From positions 1 through 64,000 of the forward strand of contig JBAXLI010000008.1 of the NCBI GenBank assembly GCA_037134895.1: a stretch of DNA of 64,000 nt, read 5' to 3'. Each line of letters begins with the position of its first letter. Position 1 is the first letter of the stretch. Shown here one piece after another: positions 24,865 through 35,300 of this stretch. The notes under the pieces were generated by a model. It was not told where the DNA came from. It searched no databases and worked only from the letters and a program-made list of their open reading frames with translations. The DNA comes from CAIRDP01 sp037134895. GTDB lineage: Bacteria; Bacteroidota; Bacteroidia; Bacteroidales; FEN-979. Made by a program: the position numbers and the translations under genes.

Positions 24865-26430
24865 TTAATGCGATCTGATGATCTTATTCCTGCAGATTAC
24901 TGTTCCTTCGGCCGTTCTCATGATAATTATGTAAATTCCGTCAGGAAGTGAAGAAAGATCGGTGTTAAGCATGCTAAGGCCCGGCCCCGCACTTAAAACG
25001 GTTTCGAGCAACAACGCTGATTGCATTGAATATACAGATGTTTTTATAATCAGGGGCTTCGGTGCCCTGAGTGGTATGTTAATCAAACCCGTCGAAGGGT
25101 TGGGAAAGGGCAATCCGGCAACAACATCACCTGAATTGGAAATTTCAGGAACCGCGGTTATATTATGATCGTAAATGTCGAGCACAAGGGTGTCGGCAAC
25201 CGGCGACTGTGCATTGAGACTGACCTTGGTGAATTTTGAGAATTTCCCGGTCGATTCAACAAAAAGCTGGTACTCCCCATATGGCAGACCTTGAAAACTG
25301 AAGTTGCCTGAAGCGTCACTCAAGGTGTAAGTGAGCATGTGTTTCAGGGAATCAAACAGCAGAACTTCAGAACGGAAGATTGTAAACATCCCTGAAGTCT
25401 GGGTATGCCTTTCAACTTTACCTGAAATCCTGCCCGCGCCGGCGAGGCTGTCATTGCCGGGATTGAGAGGAATATCGAAATTGAAAATGCTGGAGTCTGC
25501 AACACTTAACAGCCTTGACTGCTGCCAGAACAGACTCTCAATATAATATGTAGGAACGTATTTCCTGCTATTTGCCGAATTGGGTGTAAGCAAAACTTTC
25601 ACAAGATAATCACCCGACAGCAGATGGGGAAATGAATAATACCCCAGGTAAGTGAATGTCAAGGTGTCGAAAGGGATCACATGGTTGTTGTGAAGTTTAT
25701 ACAGATAGGCGATGCCTGTGTCGCTGGTACTTACAGGGTTGTTGATGGGCTTGTCACCTGCAAAAATATGGCCTCCAATGCTGTAATACTTTGGAGTGCT
25801 GATATAAGTACAGGAGGAATCTGAGCAGGGTGAAGATATCTGTTCCCGGCTCACAGTGAGACAAACCTGAAAATGCCCTGAAACATTGTAGATATGGCTT
25901 GGGTTTCTTTCGGCTGAGGAAGTACCGTCGCCGAAATTCCATATCCATCTGTCCGGGTTACCGGTAGAAAGGTCAATGAACCTGTATTTATTGGGTATAA
26001 CCGATGAAGAGTCGATCTCGGTAATGAATTCAGCAATACAGCTGGGACTGAACTTTTCACAGATGAAAAAGTTAATGACCAGGCTGTATGACGCTATGGG
26101 CTGTGCCTGAATATGAATAACATTATGGCAATCGAAAGTGCTAACCCATAAGGTATCGCCAAGTCCGGGAAGTTCGTGAATAGTGTCGGAATAGTTGCCG
26201 CTTGTATCGGTATACACGGTCGAACTATAGCCGATGTATGGTACCTTTACCATTACACTATGGTTTGAGACGGGCTGGCCGGAAGAATCGTTGAGTATCT
26301 TCCCGCTCACAATGAGATTTATCGCCTGTTGCCGGTCATCCTTAAACGGATTTCCGTTCAGCCTGTGAGAATAGGTAGATAAAAGGAATATCGATATGAT
26401 CAGTAAAAGGTATCCTTGAGGTATTCTCAT
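24865..26430 (-). CDS. Secreted PKD-domain protein with T9SS domain
   Basis: A 521-residue exported protein. N-terminal signal segment, then a CNA-B-like domain (about 38-110), a PKD domain at about 150-210 (FIDLSTGNPDRWIWNFGDGT and HIYNVSGHFQVCLTV), further carboxypeptidase-regulatory-like beta domains (GNFSFQGLPYGEYQLFV) and a T9SS sorting domain (PFPNPSTGLINIPL, LSSLPDGIYIIIM, ending RNKIIRSH). The start overlaps the stop of the upstream barrel/anti-sigma gene by 4 bases, so translation is probably coupled. It may be the surface part of the sigma-controlled unit. Confidence 0.82.
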   Translation of the reverse strand: MRIPQGYLLLIISIFLLSTYSHRLNGNPFKDDRQQAINLIVSGKILNDSSGQPVSNHSVMVKVPYIGYSSTVYTDTSGNYSDTIHELPGLGDTLWVSTFDCHNVIHIQAQPIASYSLVINFFICEKFSPSCIAEFITEIDSSSVIPNKYRFIDLSTGNPDRWIWNFGDGTSSAERNPSHIYNVSGHFQVCLTVSREQISSPCSDSSCTYISTPKYYSIGGHIFAGDKPINNPVSTSDTGIAYLYKLHNNHVIPFDTLTFTYLGYYSFPHLLSGDYLVKVLLTPNSANSRKYVPTYYIESLFWQQSRLLSVADSSIFNFDIPLNPGNDSLAGAGRISGKVERHTQTSGMFTIFRSEVLLFDSLKHMLTYTLSDASGNFSFQGLPYGEYQLFVESTGKFSKFTKVSLNAQSPVADTLVLDIYDHNITAVPEISNSGDVVAGLPFPNPSTGLINIPLRAPKPLIIKTSVYSMQSALLLETVLSAGPGLSMLNTDLSSLPDGIYIIIMRTAEGTVICRNKIIRSH

Positions 26431-27812
26431 TTCTTCTGAGCTTTTTTTCCGAACAAATACTGAATCCCTATATCCAGCCCGAATGCCTGGGAAGTTCGTT
26501 TGCCGTTTTCTCCGGACTGGTTGGGTGATGTCAGGTAATATTTATAATAAGGATTGATCATCAAACCCCAGTTTTTGGTTATCTGGTAACCGATATTCAG
26601 TTTCACCCAGAGTTGCCAGTTGGTCGACAGTCGTGGAGGAGTATTGTCCTGCAGCAGGATAAGCCTTCCGTTCGGTATGTTTATCTCAGGCTCTGCTTTT
26701 TTCTCATTGATGAGTATTGTCAGAGCGGGACCGGCTTCAAAACCAAGCGAGAACCGGGGAGTTTCCAGCACAGTGTAGCCAAGCAGAACGGGGATCTGAA
26801 TATAAGTATACCGGTTACGGGTTCTGTCATCGGCTATATGCGTCACACTGTCGTAAATGGTATGATTTTTTGTGATGTAAATGATATTTGAAGGATTTGC
26901 CGGATCGGTGTAATACCCGATCACTTCCCTGAAATAACTTACGCTGTCATTACTTTCGTAGTGAACTTTGTACACACCTTCATCATAGGTGTAACCGATG
27001 CCAATACCGGTCCTGACAGAGAACCTTGAAAAATGGTAGCCTACCCCGGCATTTAACCAGTAATTGTAATCTCTTGTTGTTGAGCCATTTGAATGGTATA
27101 ACGCCATTTCAGGGGCGATGCCGGCATTGACCGAGAAGAAGGATGATGCCTGGGGTGTTTCTCTTACATATTTAAATACTTCTCCCGAACGAATGAAACT
27201 TATGGTATCATCAGAAGGTAAAATCTCAAAGTTTGAAAAATCAATGGGAGTTATAAAATGCACAGATGCATCGGTAACAGTCATTTGGGAATTTATTTCT
27301 TCCTTTGAGGTTATGACCGGGGAAGGTTCAGATACGGCAGGCGTTATCGCTGGTTTATTATTATATGCCAGGAGGGTGGATTTTGTATCGGTTGAGGGCT
27401 TCCTGTCGGGGCTGACAAAAGATTTGTTTTCCCTTAAGGCAGGAGTTGATGGTGTTGAGGCAACAAGCCCGGGTTGTGATTTAACAGCCTGTTCGACTGG
27501 AACAGAGATGGCTGCCTCTTTGTTAAAGGCAGAGGTTGGATTGGCAATCAGTGCAGCTTCGTAAGGAGCCTCCGTGCGCAGCGCCCAATAAGTCAGAGAT
27601 GCGAGAATGATCAGTCCTCCGGATGCTGAAAGGAGCGCAAGCGGGGGCACATTAGTGAAATTGAAATGCATCAATTCCCTGATCAGCAACTTCCAGTTCA
27701 GGGCCCTCCATACACGGGGAGAAGGAGTAAACTCCTGCTTTCCAATGGCTTCCCTGAACAGGTTGTCAAGATCTTTTCCGGGACCGGAATTCAGATTTGA
27801 AGGTTCAGTCAT
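26427..27812 (-). CDS. Anti-sigma-like N-terminus fused to outer-membrane barrel-like domain
   Basis: A 461-residue protein 5 bases after an ECF sigma gene. Residues 1-55 (KDLDNLFREAIGKQEFTPSP) resemble cytoplasmic anti-sigma regions. A hydrophobic helix follows at about 57-78. After a Pro/Ser/Thr linker, residues ~215-461 look like a PorT-type beta-barrel: FSVNAGIAPEMAL, YWLNAGVGYHFSRFSVRTGI, IQIPVLLGY, FSLGFEAGPALTI and a C-terminal aromatic strand (FGLDIGIQYLFG). An inner-membrane helix and an outer-membrane barrel in one chain is topologically odd but recurrent in Bacteroidota. Confidence 0.75.
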   Translation of the reverse strand: MTEPSNLNSGPGKDLDNLFREAIGKQEFTPSPRVWRALNWKLLIRELMHFNFTNVPPLALLSASGGLIILASLTYWALRTEAPYEAALIANPTSAFNKEAAISVPVEQAVKSQPGLVASTPSTPALRENKSFVSPDRKPSTDTKSTLLAYNNKPAITPAVSEPSPVITSKEEINSQMTVTDASVHFITPIDFSNFEILPSDDTISFIRSGEVFKYVRETPQASSFFSVNAGIAPEMALYHSNGSTTRDYNYWLNAGVGYHFSRFSVRTGIGIGYTYDEGVYKVHYESNDSVSYFREVIGYYTDPANPSNIIYITKNHTIYDSVTHIADDRTRNRYTYIQIPVLLGYTVLETPRFSLGFEAGPALTILINEKKAEPEINIPNGRLILLQDNTPPRLSTNWQLWVKLNIGYQITKNWGLMINPYYKYYLTSPNQSGENGKRTSQAFGLDIGIQYLFGKKAQKK

Positions 27813-27817
27813 AAATT

Positions 27818-28375
27818 CTACAAATTCTTTTTCAATCTCGTTTCTTCAATTTTGTTTTTAAGCCATCTTCTGGCTTTAAAGAGTTGCGTTTTTGATGTGT
27901 TTTCCGATATTCCCAGAGTTTCTGCAATCTCCTTATGCCCGTAATCCTCGAAAACATGCAGGTTGAAAACCGTACGGTAACCAATAGGCAGTTCCTGTAT
28001 CAGCTTCAACAACAATGCCGGGTTATACTCATCGGGGAACTCAATGGTTTCATTTATGTTCAGAATTTCAGTTTCCCTGATCTCATCAATCTTTTCATGC
28101 CTTGCAATCTTGTTCCTTTTATTAATATAATTGATTGCATGGTTGACTACAACCCGTTTAATCCAGCCGGCCAGAGAACCTTCGCCACGGAAGGAGTGAA
28201 TGTTCTGAAAAACCTTGATGAAAGCCTCCTGTAAAATGTCTTCAGCTTCATCCCGGTCTCTGCAGTACCGCATGCAAACGCAAAGCATTGCAGGGGCGAA
28301 TGTTTCGAACAAAGTTCGTTGCGCCTTGCGCTTGCCGGCAATACAGTCCTTCACTATGTGTTCATCGATGACCAT
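27818..28375 (-). CDS. ECF-type RNA polymerase sigma factor
   Basis: A 185-residue ECF sigma factor: region 2 at about 30-60 (YCRDRDEAEDILQEAFIKVF) and region 4 at about 125-165 (LPIGYRTVFNLHVFEDYGHK, EIAETLGISENTSKTQLFKA). First gene of a run with the anti-sigma/barrel gene and the PKD T9SS gene. Region 4 is nearly the same as in the sigma factor at 24281-24811, so the two are paralogues. Confidence 0.92.
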   Translation of the reverse strand: MVIDEHIVKDCIAGKRKAQRTLFETFAPAMLCVCMRYCRDRDEAEDILQEAFIKVFQNIHSFRGEGSLAGWIKRVVVNHAINYINKRNKIARHEKIDEIRETEILNINETIEFPDEYNPALLLKLIQELPIGYRTVFNLHVFEDYGHKEIAETLGISENTSKTQLFKARRWLKNKIEETRLKKNL

Positions 28376-28456
28376 TAACAGGACTAATTTGAAGACAAAC
28401 CTTATTTCACAGGGTTGCCTGAATCTCTATTTATCTATTGGTTTAACATTACCATA

Positions 28457-29080
28457 TCAGTCAAGTGCCTCACGGAATTTACCGAAATTCTTCTCGAAAA
28501 AATCCCTCCCCTTGCTGCTCATAATTCCCTGGAGATGATACACAAACAATTCGTGAAAAACCTCAAAGGAATTCAGTTCATCAGTTGAAAAAAGCTCATT
28601 GTCGGCAAGATTCTCTATCCTGAACATATGAAGCCGGGCAAGGATATCCTCATTCAGGTCCTTCCTGTAAAGGCCTTCCTTTTTACCCTTTTTCATATTG
28701 ATCAGGCTGTTTCCAACCATCGCCGATCGCCTGGCTTCCCTTACCCTGGTGTACAGGTCAGGATAGTACTTCCGGATATCATAATCCATAGACTGATTGT
28801 AATCCTGGATCATCTTTTTTATCGACTTATACATCTCAAACAATTCTTCAATCGCATTAAGTTTTCTCTTCATGATTTCTTCAAAAACCATGCAATTGCC
28901 TGAATGCTCTGCATCAAGAACCTTGGTTACAAGATCCTTTTTATCCTGAAAATATTCGTATAAGGTTTTTTTTGAAATGCAGAGATGGTGAGCAACATCA
29001 TCCATTGTTACACTTTTGATGCCGTAACGGTGGTATAGTTTGCTCACATGGCTTAAAATACCCTGTACTTTGTCGTTCAT
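28457..29080 (-). CDS. TetR/AcrR-family transcriptional regulator
   Basis: The start is at ATG 29080 (MNDKVQGILSHVSKLYHRYG); the open frame extends 53 codons upstream without TetR similarity. The 207-residue protein has the TetR helix-turn-helix at about 23-50 (SVTMDDVAHHLCISKKTLYE, then YFQDKKDLV), followed by a helical ligand/dimer domain. It is related to the regulator at 37380-37994. No divergently oriented target is next to it, so its regulon may include the efflux genes further along. Confidence 0.88.
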   Translation of the reverse strand: MNDKVQGILSHVSKLYHRYGIKSVTMDDVAHHLCISKKTLYEYFQDKKDLVTKVLDAEHSGNCMVFEEIMKRKLNAIEELFEMYKSIKKMIQDYNQSMDYDIRKYYPDLYTRVREARRSAMVGNSLINMKKGKKEGLYRKDLNEDILARLHMFRIENLADNELFSTDELNSFEVFHELFVYHLQGIMSSKGRDFFEKNFGKFREALD

Positions 29081-29151
29081 ACATACAAAGGTATTAAAAT
29101 AAAATCCGGGAAACTTTTTTTGGGTAAAAAGTTTAAGTTGAGGCCCGCTGA

Positions 29152-31017
29152 TCAGTGCTGGTAAATCTTCGCCTGATTCCTGTAGCCGGGAAGATTTTTG
29201 TACCAGTCGGGATATAATGATCCGCCCGATGTAGCCCACTCTGCCATCCGCAGATAAGCTGTAAGAATATCCGCAGATTCCACAGCATAATCAAAGTTTT
29301 CATAAATGCTGATAGCCCAGGGGAGATTGTTTGAGGTTTTATAATACCTTCCCTGTCCCGGGATGCTGGAATCGTTTCCGGTTCCAAAATATGCAGCATT
29401 CGCAAGCGCAGTAGGAGCCTGGTCAGGAAGGTGTACCTCTTTTCCCCGGTCCCCGTTTAAGATAATGAATGGATTAAAGCCTGCAATGTTCAGATCTGCA
29501 ATCGAATAAAGGTTAGGACTGAAGGTCATTGTCAGGTTGACGACAACCGGTTGCACATAAGGCAGGCCGGGCAAGGTATTTATCATCCCAGAAGTAGTGC
29601 CAAACGATTTAAAGTCATCGTCAGTTACAATTACTGTCGGTTTGTTCTGCCCCGATTCCAGGCCGTTCGGATCCAGGCTGATATAATTATCAAAAAGTGT
29701 ATATCCTGCAGCACTTATTGCGGATGAGGGGATGTTGCTACCCGTAAGCTGAAACCCGAAACCGCTTGGGAAAGAAGCTCCAACGGCTCTCAGGGTAAAC
29801 ACTCCGTCACATTCGACTACCTTGTTCTGGGCATTGGTGATAGTGTTGAAACGGTAGTTCACCACCAGGTCGTTGAAATCATAATCCCCCTGGTTGGGCC
29901 AGAGATCCTCAAAGGCAAGGCTTCCGTCAGTGGTCGCCGGAAAAAAATTATTGAAGGCTCTTAGAGGATCATTGGGGTAATCATCATAGCTGTTTGGAAC
30001 CCCGTCACCATCTGTATCGCTGTTGAGTGAATAACTTACATCAGTATTGAAAACAGCTCCCGTAATGGTGCCGTCGTAATGGTCTGAGGACGCATCATAT
30101 GCTGTTGTTCCGCTTCCTTCGTTGAAATGCCATAGCGCTTTGATCCCGGTCTCATTGCCGGTCCATGGAACCGACATGCTGGTCGTCACCTGCTGGGCAC
30201 TTAAGGCAGTCGTCCATATACTTACTTCGTCAATCAGGCCCTGGAAGAATTTTTGCCCTCCGTTATCCGATCCTATTGAAATGGTCCTGCCGTTGTTCAC
30301 AAGGACTGAACTTACAGGGGCTGAATTTTTAAGTATACCGTTCACGTAAAGGAAAAGTGTTGTGCCGTCATACACTCCTGCAAGATGGTACCAGGTGTTA
30401 AGTGTCGGCTGGCCCGCACCCCAATTGATCATGGCACTGGTGAAATTTCCAAGGTATATGCTCACCTGGAATCCTTTGTAAACGTCCTGTCCCAAACCGC
30501 AACCATCCCAGTCGCCTTTCTGCAAGATTTTTACTGACTGCTGACGGGTTGGTTTTACCCATGCTTCAAAAGAACATTTATTCGGGAAAGAAAGTCCGGC
30601 CGAATTGGGCATCTTGATCCAGTCGGTCGTCCCGTTGAAATTCATGGAATAATTGACTGAAACGCTTTTTACCGAAGGAAATGTGAAATCGGTTAATGGT
30701 CTTCCAAGCGGAACCTGTATCGAATTGATCATTACCTGTGTCTCATAAGTGGGAACTGCAACAGAAACGATGTATTCGTTTGTACTGGATGCAAAGAACA
30801 TCTTAAGCAGCAGCATGCTTTCATCTCCTGAGGAAATCCTAAGGACCCCGGAAGGAATATTATGAAGCCTGAATTGTATGTTTTCTGAAGTGCTCCAGCT
30901 GAAACTGTTTGGCGCTTTCAGGTTTTTCATTCCCTGCTGAGGGGTGTCAGATGTTTTCTTGTTGCATGAAGATGTAATGATCAGTGAAAGTATCAGAAGG
31001 CAGGCCAGTTTTTTCAT
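29152..31017 (-). CDS. LruC-domain lipoprotein with LamG-like domain
   Basis: The start at ATG 31017 gives a lipoprotein signal (MKKLACLLILSLIITSSC, lipidated Cys18) and 621 residues. A LamG/concanavalin-type domain is at about 130-300 (FEAWVKPTRQQSVKILQKGD, WYHLAGVYDGTTLFLYVNG, GLIDEVSIWTTALS). An LruC (DUF4842) domain follows from about 360 to the end (FEDLWPNQGDYDFNDLVVNY, GFGFQLTG). LruC proteins are outer-membrane or surface lipoproteins of Bacteroidota; a role in binding carbohydrate or matrix is plausible, not shown. Confidence 0.87.
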   Translation of the reverse strand: MKKLACLLILSLIITSSCNKKTSDTPQQGMKNLKAPNSFSWSTSENIQFRLHNIPSGVLRISSGDESMLLLKMFFASSTNEYIVSVAVPTYETQVMINSIQVPLGRPLTDFTFPSVKSVSVNYSMNFNGTTDWIKMPNSAGLSFPNKCSFEAWVKPTRQQSVKILQKGDWDGCGLGQDVYKGFQVSIYLGNFTSAMINWGAGQPTLNTWYHLAGVYDGTTLFLYVNGILKNSAPVSSVLVNNGRTISIGSDNGGQKFFQGLIDEVSIWTTALSAQQVTTSMSVPWTGNETGIKALWHFNEGSGTTAYDASSDHYDGTITGAVFNTDVSYSLNSDTDGDGVPNSYDDYPNDPLRAFNNFFPATTDGSLAFEDLWPNQGDYDFNDLVVNYRFNTITNAQNKVVECDGVFTLRAVGASFPSGFGFQLTGSNIPSSAISAAGYTLFDNYISLDPNGLESGQNKPTVIVTDDDFKSFGTTSGMINTLPGLPYVQPVVVNLTMTFSPNLYSIADLNIAGFNPFIILNGDRGKEVHLPDQAPTALANAAYFGTGNDSSIPGQGRYYKTSNNLPWAISIYENFDYAVESADILTAYLRMAEWATSGGSLYPDWYKNLPGYRNQAKIYQH

Positions 31018-31182
31018 ATCGGAGCGTAATTGATGCAAATGTAATGCAAGGAAAGGCAGAGATCAAGCTGCTTTTAGCAAGTGTAGCTGTTTTGATGGTT
31101 TTTGTATACCGGCCCCGTGAAAATTTGCAGGTGAACCGGAAACGATTTCTCTATAAATAGTTTTTGAGTCAGGGAAATTTAA

Positions 31183-31190
31183 TATCTTTG
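31183..31190 (+). promoter_or_regulatory. Candidate promoter of RND efflux operon
   Basis: TATCTTTG (31183-31190) matches TAnnTTTG; TTTG at 31163-31166 lies 16 bases upstream, slightly short of the usual spacing. ATG of the adaptor gene is 53 bases downstream. Confidence 0.5.
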
Positions 31191-31243
31191 CCACTACTAA
31201 TATTGAACCGACTTTTAAAGAATAAAATAATAAACTGAACGAA

Positions 31244-32365
31244 ATGAAGAAGATACTTTGGATCAGCGGGATGATTCTTTTTCTTGTTTCCTGCGGAGGA
31301 AATTCAGGGAACAAAGAAGCCAGGCTGGATGACCTTAAAAAGCAAAGAGATAAGCTTACTACTGAGATAACGAAGCTTGAAAATGAAATAAATCCACAGG
31401 GAACCCAAACCGCAACGCTTGTAAAGTCTATGACTTTGAAAAAGGGTCCGTTTGAGCATTTTATAGAAGTACAGGGTCGTATCGACGGCAATGAAAATAT
31501 TGGCGTTGTACCCAGGAACCAGGGAGGAGTTGTTACTAAGATATTTGTCGCACAGGGGGACCATGTTACTGCCGGTCAGGTGCTTGCCGAACTTGACAAT
31601 GAAGTTTTGAAACAATCGAAGAAGGAACTCCAGACAGCACTTGATTATGCGACCGATATGTATAACCGCCAGAAGAACCTCTGGGATCAGAAGATCGGTT
31701 CCGAAGCCCAGTACCTTGCTGCAAAAAATTCGAAAGAATCACTTGAACGCAAGATGAATACCTTGCAGGACCAGCTCGATATGTCGACGATCGTTTCACC
31801 AATCGACGGCACGGTTGAGGATATCCCGATCAAAGTAGGGCAGATGGCATCGCCTGCTTCAACCCAGCCTTGTTTCAGGATTGTGAACTTTTCCAGGGCA
31901 AAAGCAATTGCCGACGTAAGTGAAGCTTATTCCTCAAAAATCAAATCAGGTGACCCGGTAAAGGTGTTTTTGCCGGACCTGGATACCGAGATAAGCGCGA
32001 CGGTTACATTTTCGAGCAAATACATTAATCCCACCAACCGCACGTTCATCGTCGAAGCCTTGCTTCCCCCTTCACCCTCACTAACTTTCAGGGCCAATAT
32101 GATTGCAGTGGTCAGGATCAAGGATTACAGCAACCCGGGCAGCCTTACAGTCCCCCAGAATTACATACAATCGGGACGTGATGATGGCCACTTTATTTTC
32201 GTGGTTGAAGAGAAGGATGGGAAGTTTTATGCCAGGAAGCGTACAGTTACAACCTTCATTACCTATAACGGGCTTACCGAAATCATCGACGGGCTTAATG
32301 AAGGGGATAAAATCATTACAACAGGGTTTAAGGACTTGTATGACGGTCAATTGATTGCCTTATAA
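31244..32365 (+). CDS. RND efflux periplasmic adaptor lipoprotein
   Basis: A 373-residue membrane fusion protein. Lipobox LVSCGG with Cys17; coiled-coil near 30-50 and 120-180; lipoyl/barrel-sandwich halves (VTKIFVAQGDHVTAGQVLAE and STIVSPIDGTVEDIPIKVGQ); beta-barrel and membrane-proximal domains (ITTGFKDLYDGQLI). It links the inner-membrane pump to an outer-membrane channel. Its end overlaps the long reading frame of the pump, whose likely ATG is 16 bases after this stop. Confidence 0.92.
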   Translation: MKKILWISGMILFLVSCGGNSGNKEARLDDLKKQRDKLTTEITKLENEINPQGTQTATLVKSMTLKKGPFEHFIEVQGRIDGNENIGVVPRNQGGVVTKIFVAQGDHVTAGQVLAELDNEVLKQSKKELQTALDYATDMYNRQKNLWDQKIGSEAQYLAAKNSKESLERKMNTLQDQLDMSTIVSPIDGTVEDIPIKVGQMASPASTQPCFRIVNFSRAKAIADVSEAYSSKIKSGDPVKVFLPDLDTEISATVTFSSKYINPTNRTFIVEALLPPSPSLTFRANMIAVVRIKDYSNPGSLTVPQNYIQSGRDDGHFIFVVEEKDGKFYARKRTVTTFITYNGLTEIIDGLNEGDKIITTGFKDLYDGQLIAL

Positions 32366-32381
32366 TCTGATTTGCAAAGCC

Positions 32382-35300
32382 ATGAAGAAACCTGAAAAAA
32401 TCAAAGAATTTTTTGCTACCAGCTGGGCAATCGACAACAGGGCGAGTATTTATGTACTTACGATAATTATTACCATGCTGGGAGTGATATCCTACATGAA
32501 TATACCGAAAGAGCAGTTCCCCGAAATTGTCATCCCAACCATCATAGTTAACACAGCCTATCCCGGGACCTCTCCCGAGGATATGGAGAACCTTGTGACC
32601 CGGCCGATCGAAAAACAGGTAAAATCCCTGCAGAACGTCAAGAAGATCAGTAGTAATTCCATTCAGGATTTTTCCTCCATCGTAGTCGAGTTCACGACCG
32701 GCATTCCGGTACCTGAAGCCAAGCAGAGGGTCAGGGATGCAGTTGACAAGGCTAAATCAAGCCTTCCGAACAACCTGCCGAAGGACCCTGATATCGCCGA
32801 GGTTGACATCTCCGAAATACCTATCATGAACATCAACCTCTCGGGTGATTACGACCTGCAAAGGCTGAAGAAATATGCCGAAGAAGCCCAGGACAAGATT
32901 GAAACGCTGCCTGAAATAACAAGGGTGGATATCGTAGGGGCGCTTGACAGGGAGATCCAGGTCGATGTTGATATGTACAAGATGCAGGCGGCCAGCGTAT
33001 CGTTCAGGGATATCCAGAATGCTATCGCCGCTGAAAACGTCACGGTGTCGGCAGGTAATATCACCAACTACGGGATGAAACGCACGCTCAGGGTCACCGG
33101 ACAGTTCAAATCTCCGGCTGAGATCAATGACATCATCCTCAAGTCGTCCAGCGGAGCTACGGTATATATCAAAGATATCGCCGAAATAAAGGATTCATAT
33201 AAGGACCAGGAGAGTTTTGCCCGTTTTGAAGGCAAGAATGTGATCACACTGAATGTGATCAAGAAAAGCGGGGCAAACCTTCTGAATGCCTCCGACAAGA
33301 TCAAGGATTTTATCAGTGACCTCAAAAAGAATTCTTTCCCTCCTGATCTTAAAGTCGAACTTACCGGTGAACAGTCAAGGTTTACACGCAGCACACTGGA
33401 GGAGCTTAATAACACCATCATTATAGGCTTCCTGCTCGTTACTCTTGTTCTCATGTTTTTCATGGGTCTGAACAACGCATTCTTTGTTGCCATGTCAGTT
33501 CCCTTATCGATGTTTGTGGCCTATCTTGTGATGCCCGGGCTGGGTTTTACCATGAATATGATCGTCATGTTCGGGTTCATTTTCGCCCTGGGTATCATTG
33601 TCGATGATGCTATCGTTGTGATAGAAAACACCCACCGTATTCACCGGTTTATTCCGGATATAAAAACGGCGGCGAAACATGCTGCCGGGGAGGTCTTTCT
33701 GCCTATCCTGTCGGGAACGCTTACAACCCTGGCACCGTTCTTTCCACTGGTATTCTGGCCGGGCATTGTAGGGAAATTTATGCATTATCTGCCGGTTACC
33801 CTTATTTTGACACTGTTCGCCTCATTATTTGTGGCATATATCATCAACCCGGTATTTGCGGTCACTTTCATGAAACATGAATATGATGGCAATGAATACA
33901 AGTTAAGGAAAAAGCCATTCCTTGTCAGCAGTATTATCCTGGGAGTCCTGGCTGCCTTGTTTTACCTGGCCGGTGTGTTTTTCATGGGGAACCTGCTTGC
34001 ATTTGCCCTCATCCTCAACCTGGTTTACCGTTTGTGGATTAAAAATGCGATAATCGCGTTTCAGAGCAGATTATGGCCTGCCGTCCTGAATTTCTATGAA
34101 AAGCAGCTCCGGTTCTTTCTCAGGGGCCGTAATCCATATTACCTCTTCGCAGGCGTAATAGTGCTTTTTTTCTTCACGATTTATCTTTACGGCTTGTTCA
34201 AACCCCAGGTGTTGTTCTTCCCGAATAACAATCCGGCAACGATCAATATCTTTATAAAGATGCCGGTTGGGACAGACCAGAATGTAACCGACTCGGTAAC
34301 CCGGATCGTCGAATCAAAGGTAGTTGCAACATTGGGCAAGGATAATCCCATTGTTGAGTCCATCATCGCCAATGTTGGATTCGGGGCAGGGGAAAGTTTC
34401 TTCGACCGTTCCATTTCGCCTGAAAAAGGCAAGGTCACTGTGGGCTTTGTTGAAAGCAAGGACCGCAAGGGAGTCAGGACTCTTGATTATATGGATCAGA
34501 TCAGGAAGAATGTACAGAATATCCCCGGAGCCACGATTTCGGTTGAGAAGAACAAAATGGGACCACCCACCGGGAAGCCCATCAATATTGAGATCACCAG
34601 TGATAACATCACTGACCTGATAAGTACTTCCAGGGATTTTCTCGGATACCTCGATTCACTCCAGATCCCCGGTATCGATAAGCTAAGGTCTGATTTTGAT
34701 GAAAGCAAGCCGGAAATCGTTCTTGAAGTTGACCGTATAAGGGCAAACCGTGAAGGCATCACTGTTGGGCAGATCGGAATGGAACTGCGGACTGCCATAT
34801 ACGGTTACGAAGCATCCAAGTACAAAGAGGATGAGGACGAATATCCCATCCAGGTAAGGTACTCCCAGGCTCAGCGTAAGAATATCAACAATGTAATGAA
34901 TGCAAAGATCACCTATCGCGACATGAACAGCGGCCAGCTCAGGCAGATACCTATTTCGGCTGTAACCAAAGTCGATTACAAGGATACTTACGGAGGGATC
35001 AAACGAAAGAACCTCAAACGCGTCATTACATTATCTTCGGATGTTACCTCAGGACATACTGCCAATGAAGTTCTGGCAAACATCGGCGCTGCGCTTAAAA
35101 CCTATAAACTTCCGAAAGGCGTTGAAGTGAATTTTACCGGTGAGCAGGAAGACCAGGCTGAAACTATGAAGTTCCTTATCAATGCAATGATCATTGCACT
35201 CGGAATGATATTTTTCATCCTTATCACCCAGTTTGGCAGCCTCAGTAAAAGCCTCATCATCCTCAGCGAAGTTATTTTCAGCATCATTGGGGTTTTCATT

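Noticed and set aside
29081..29239. Longer start for the TetR gene at 28457
   Set aside because: Upstream codons show no TetR similarity and ATG 29080 fits the family start.
31018..31243. RNA gene between the LruC lipoprotein and the efflux adaptor
   Set aside because: No cloverleaf or conserved structure seen; only a promoter-like element.
33504..33785. Histidine-rich minus-strand open frame within the RND pump
   Set aside because: Antisense shadow of the pump gene.
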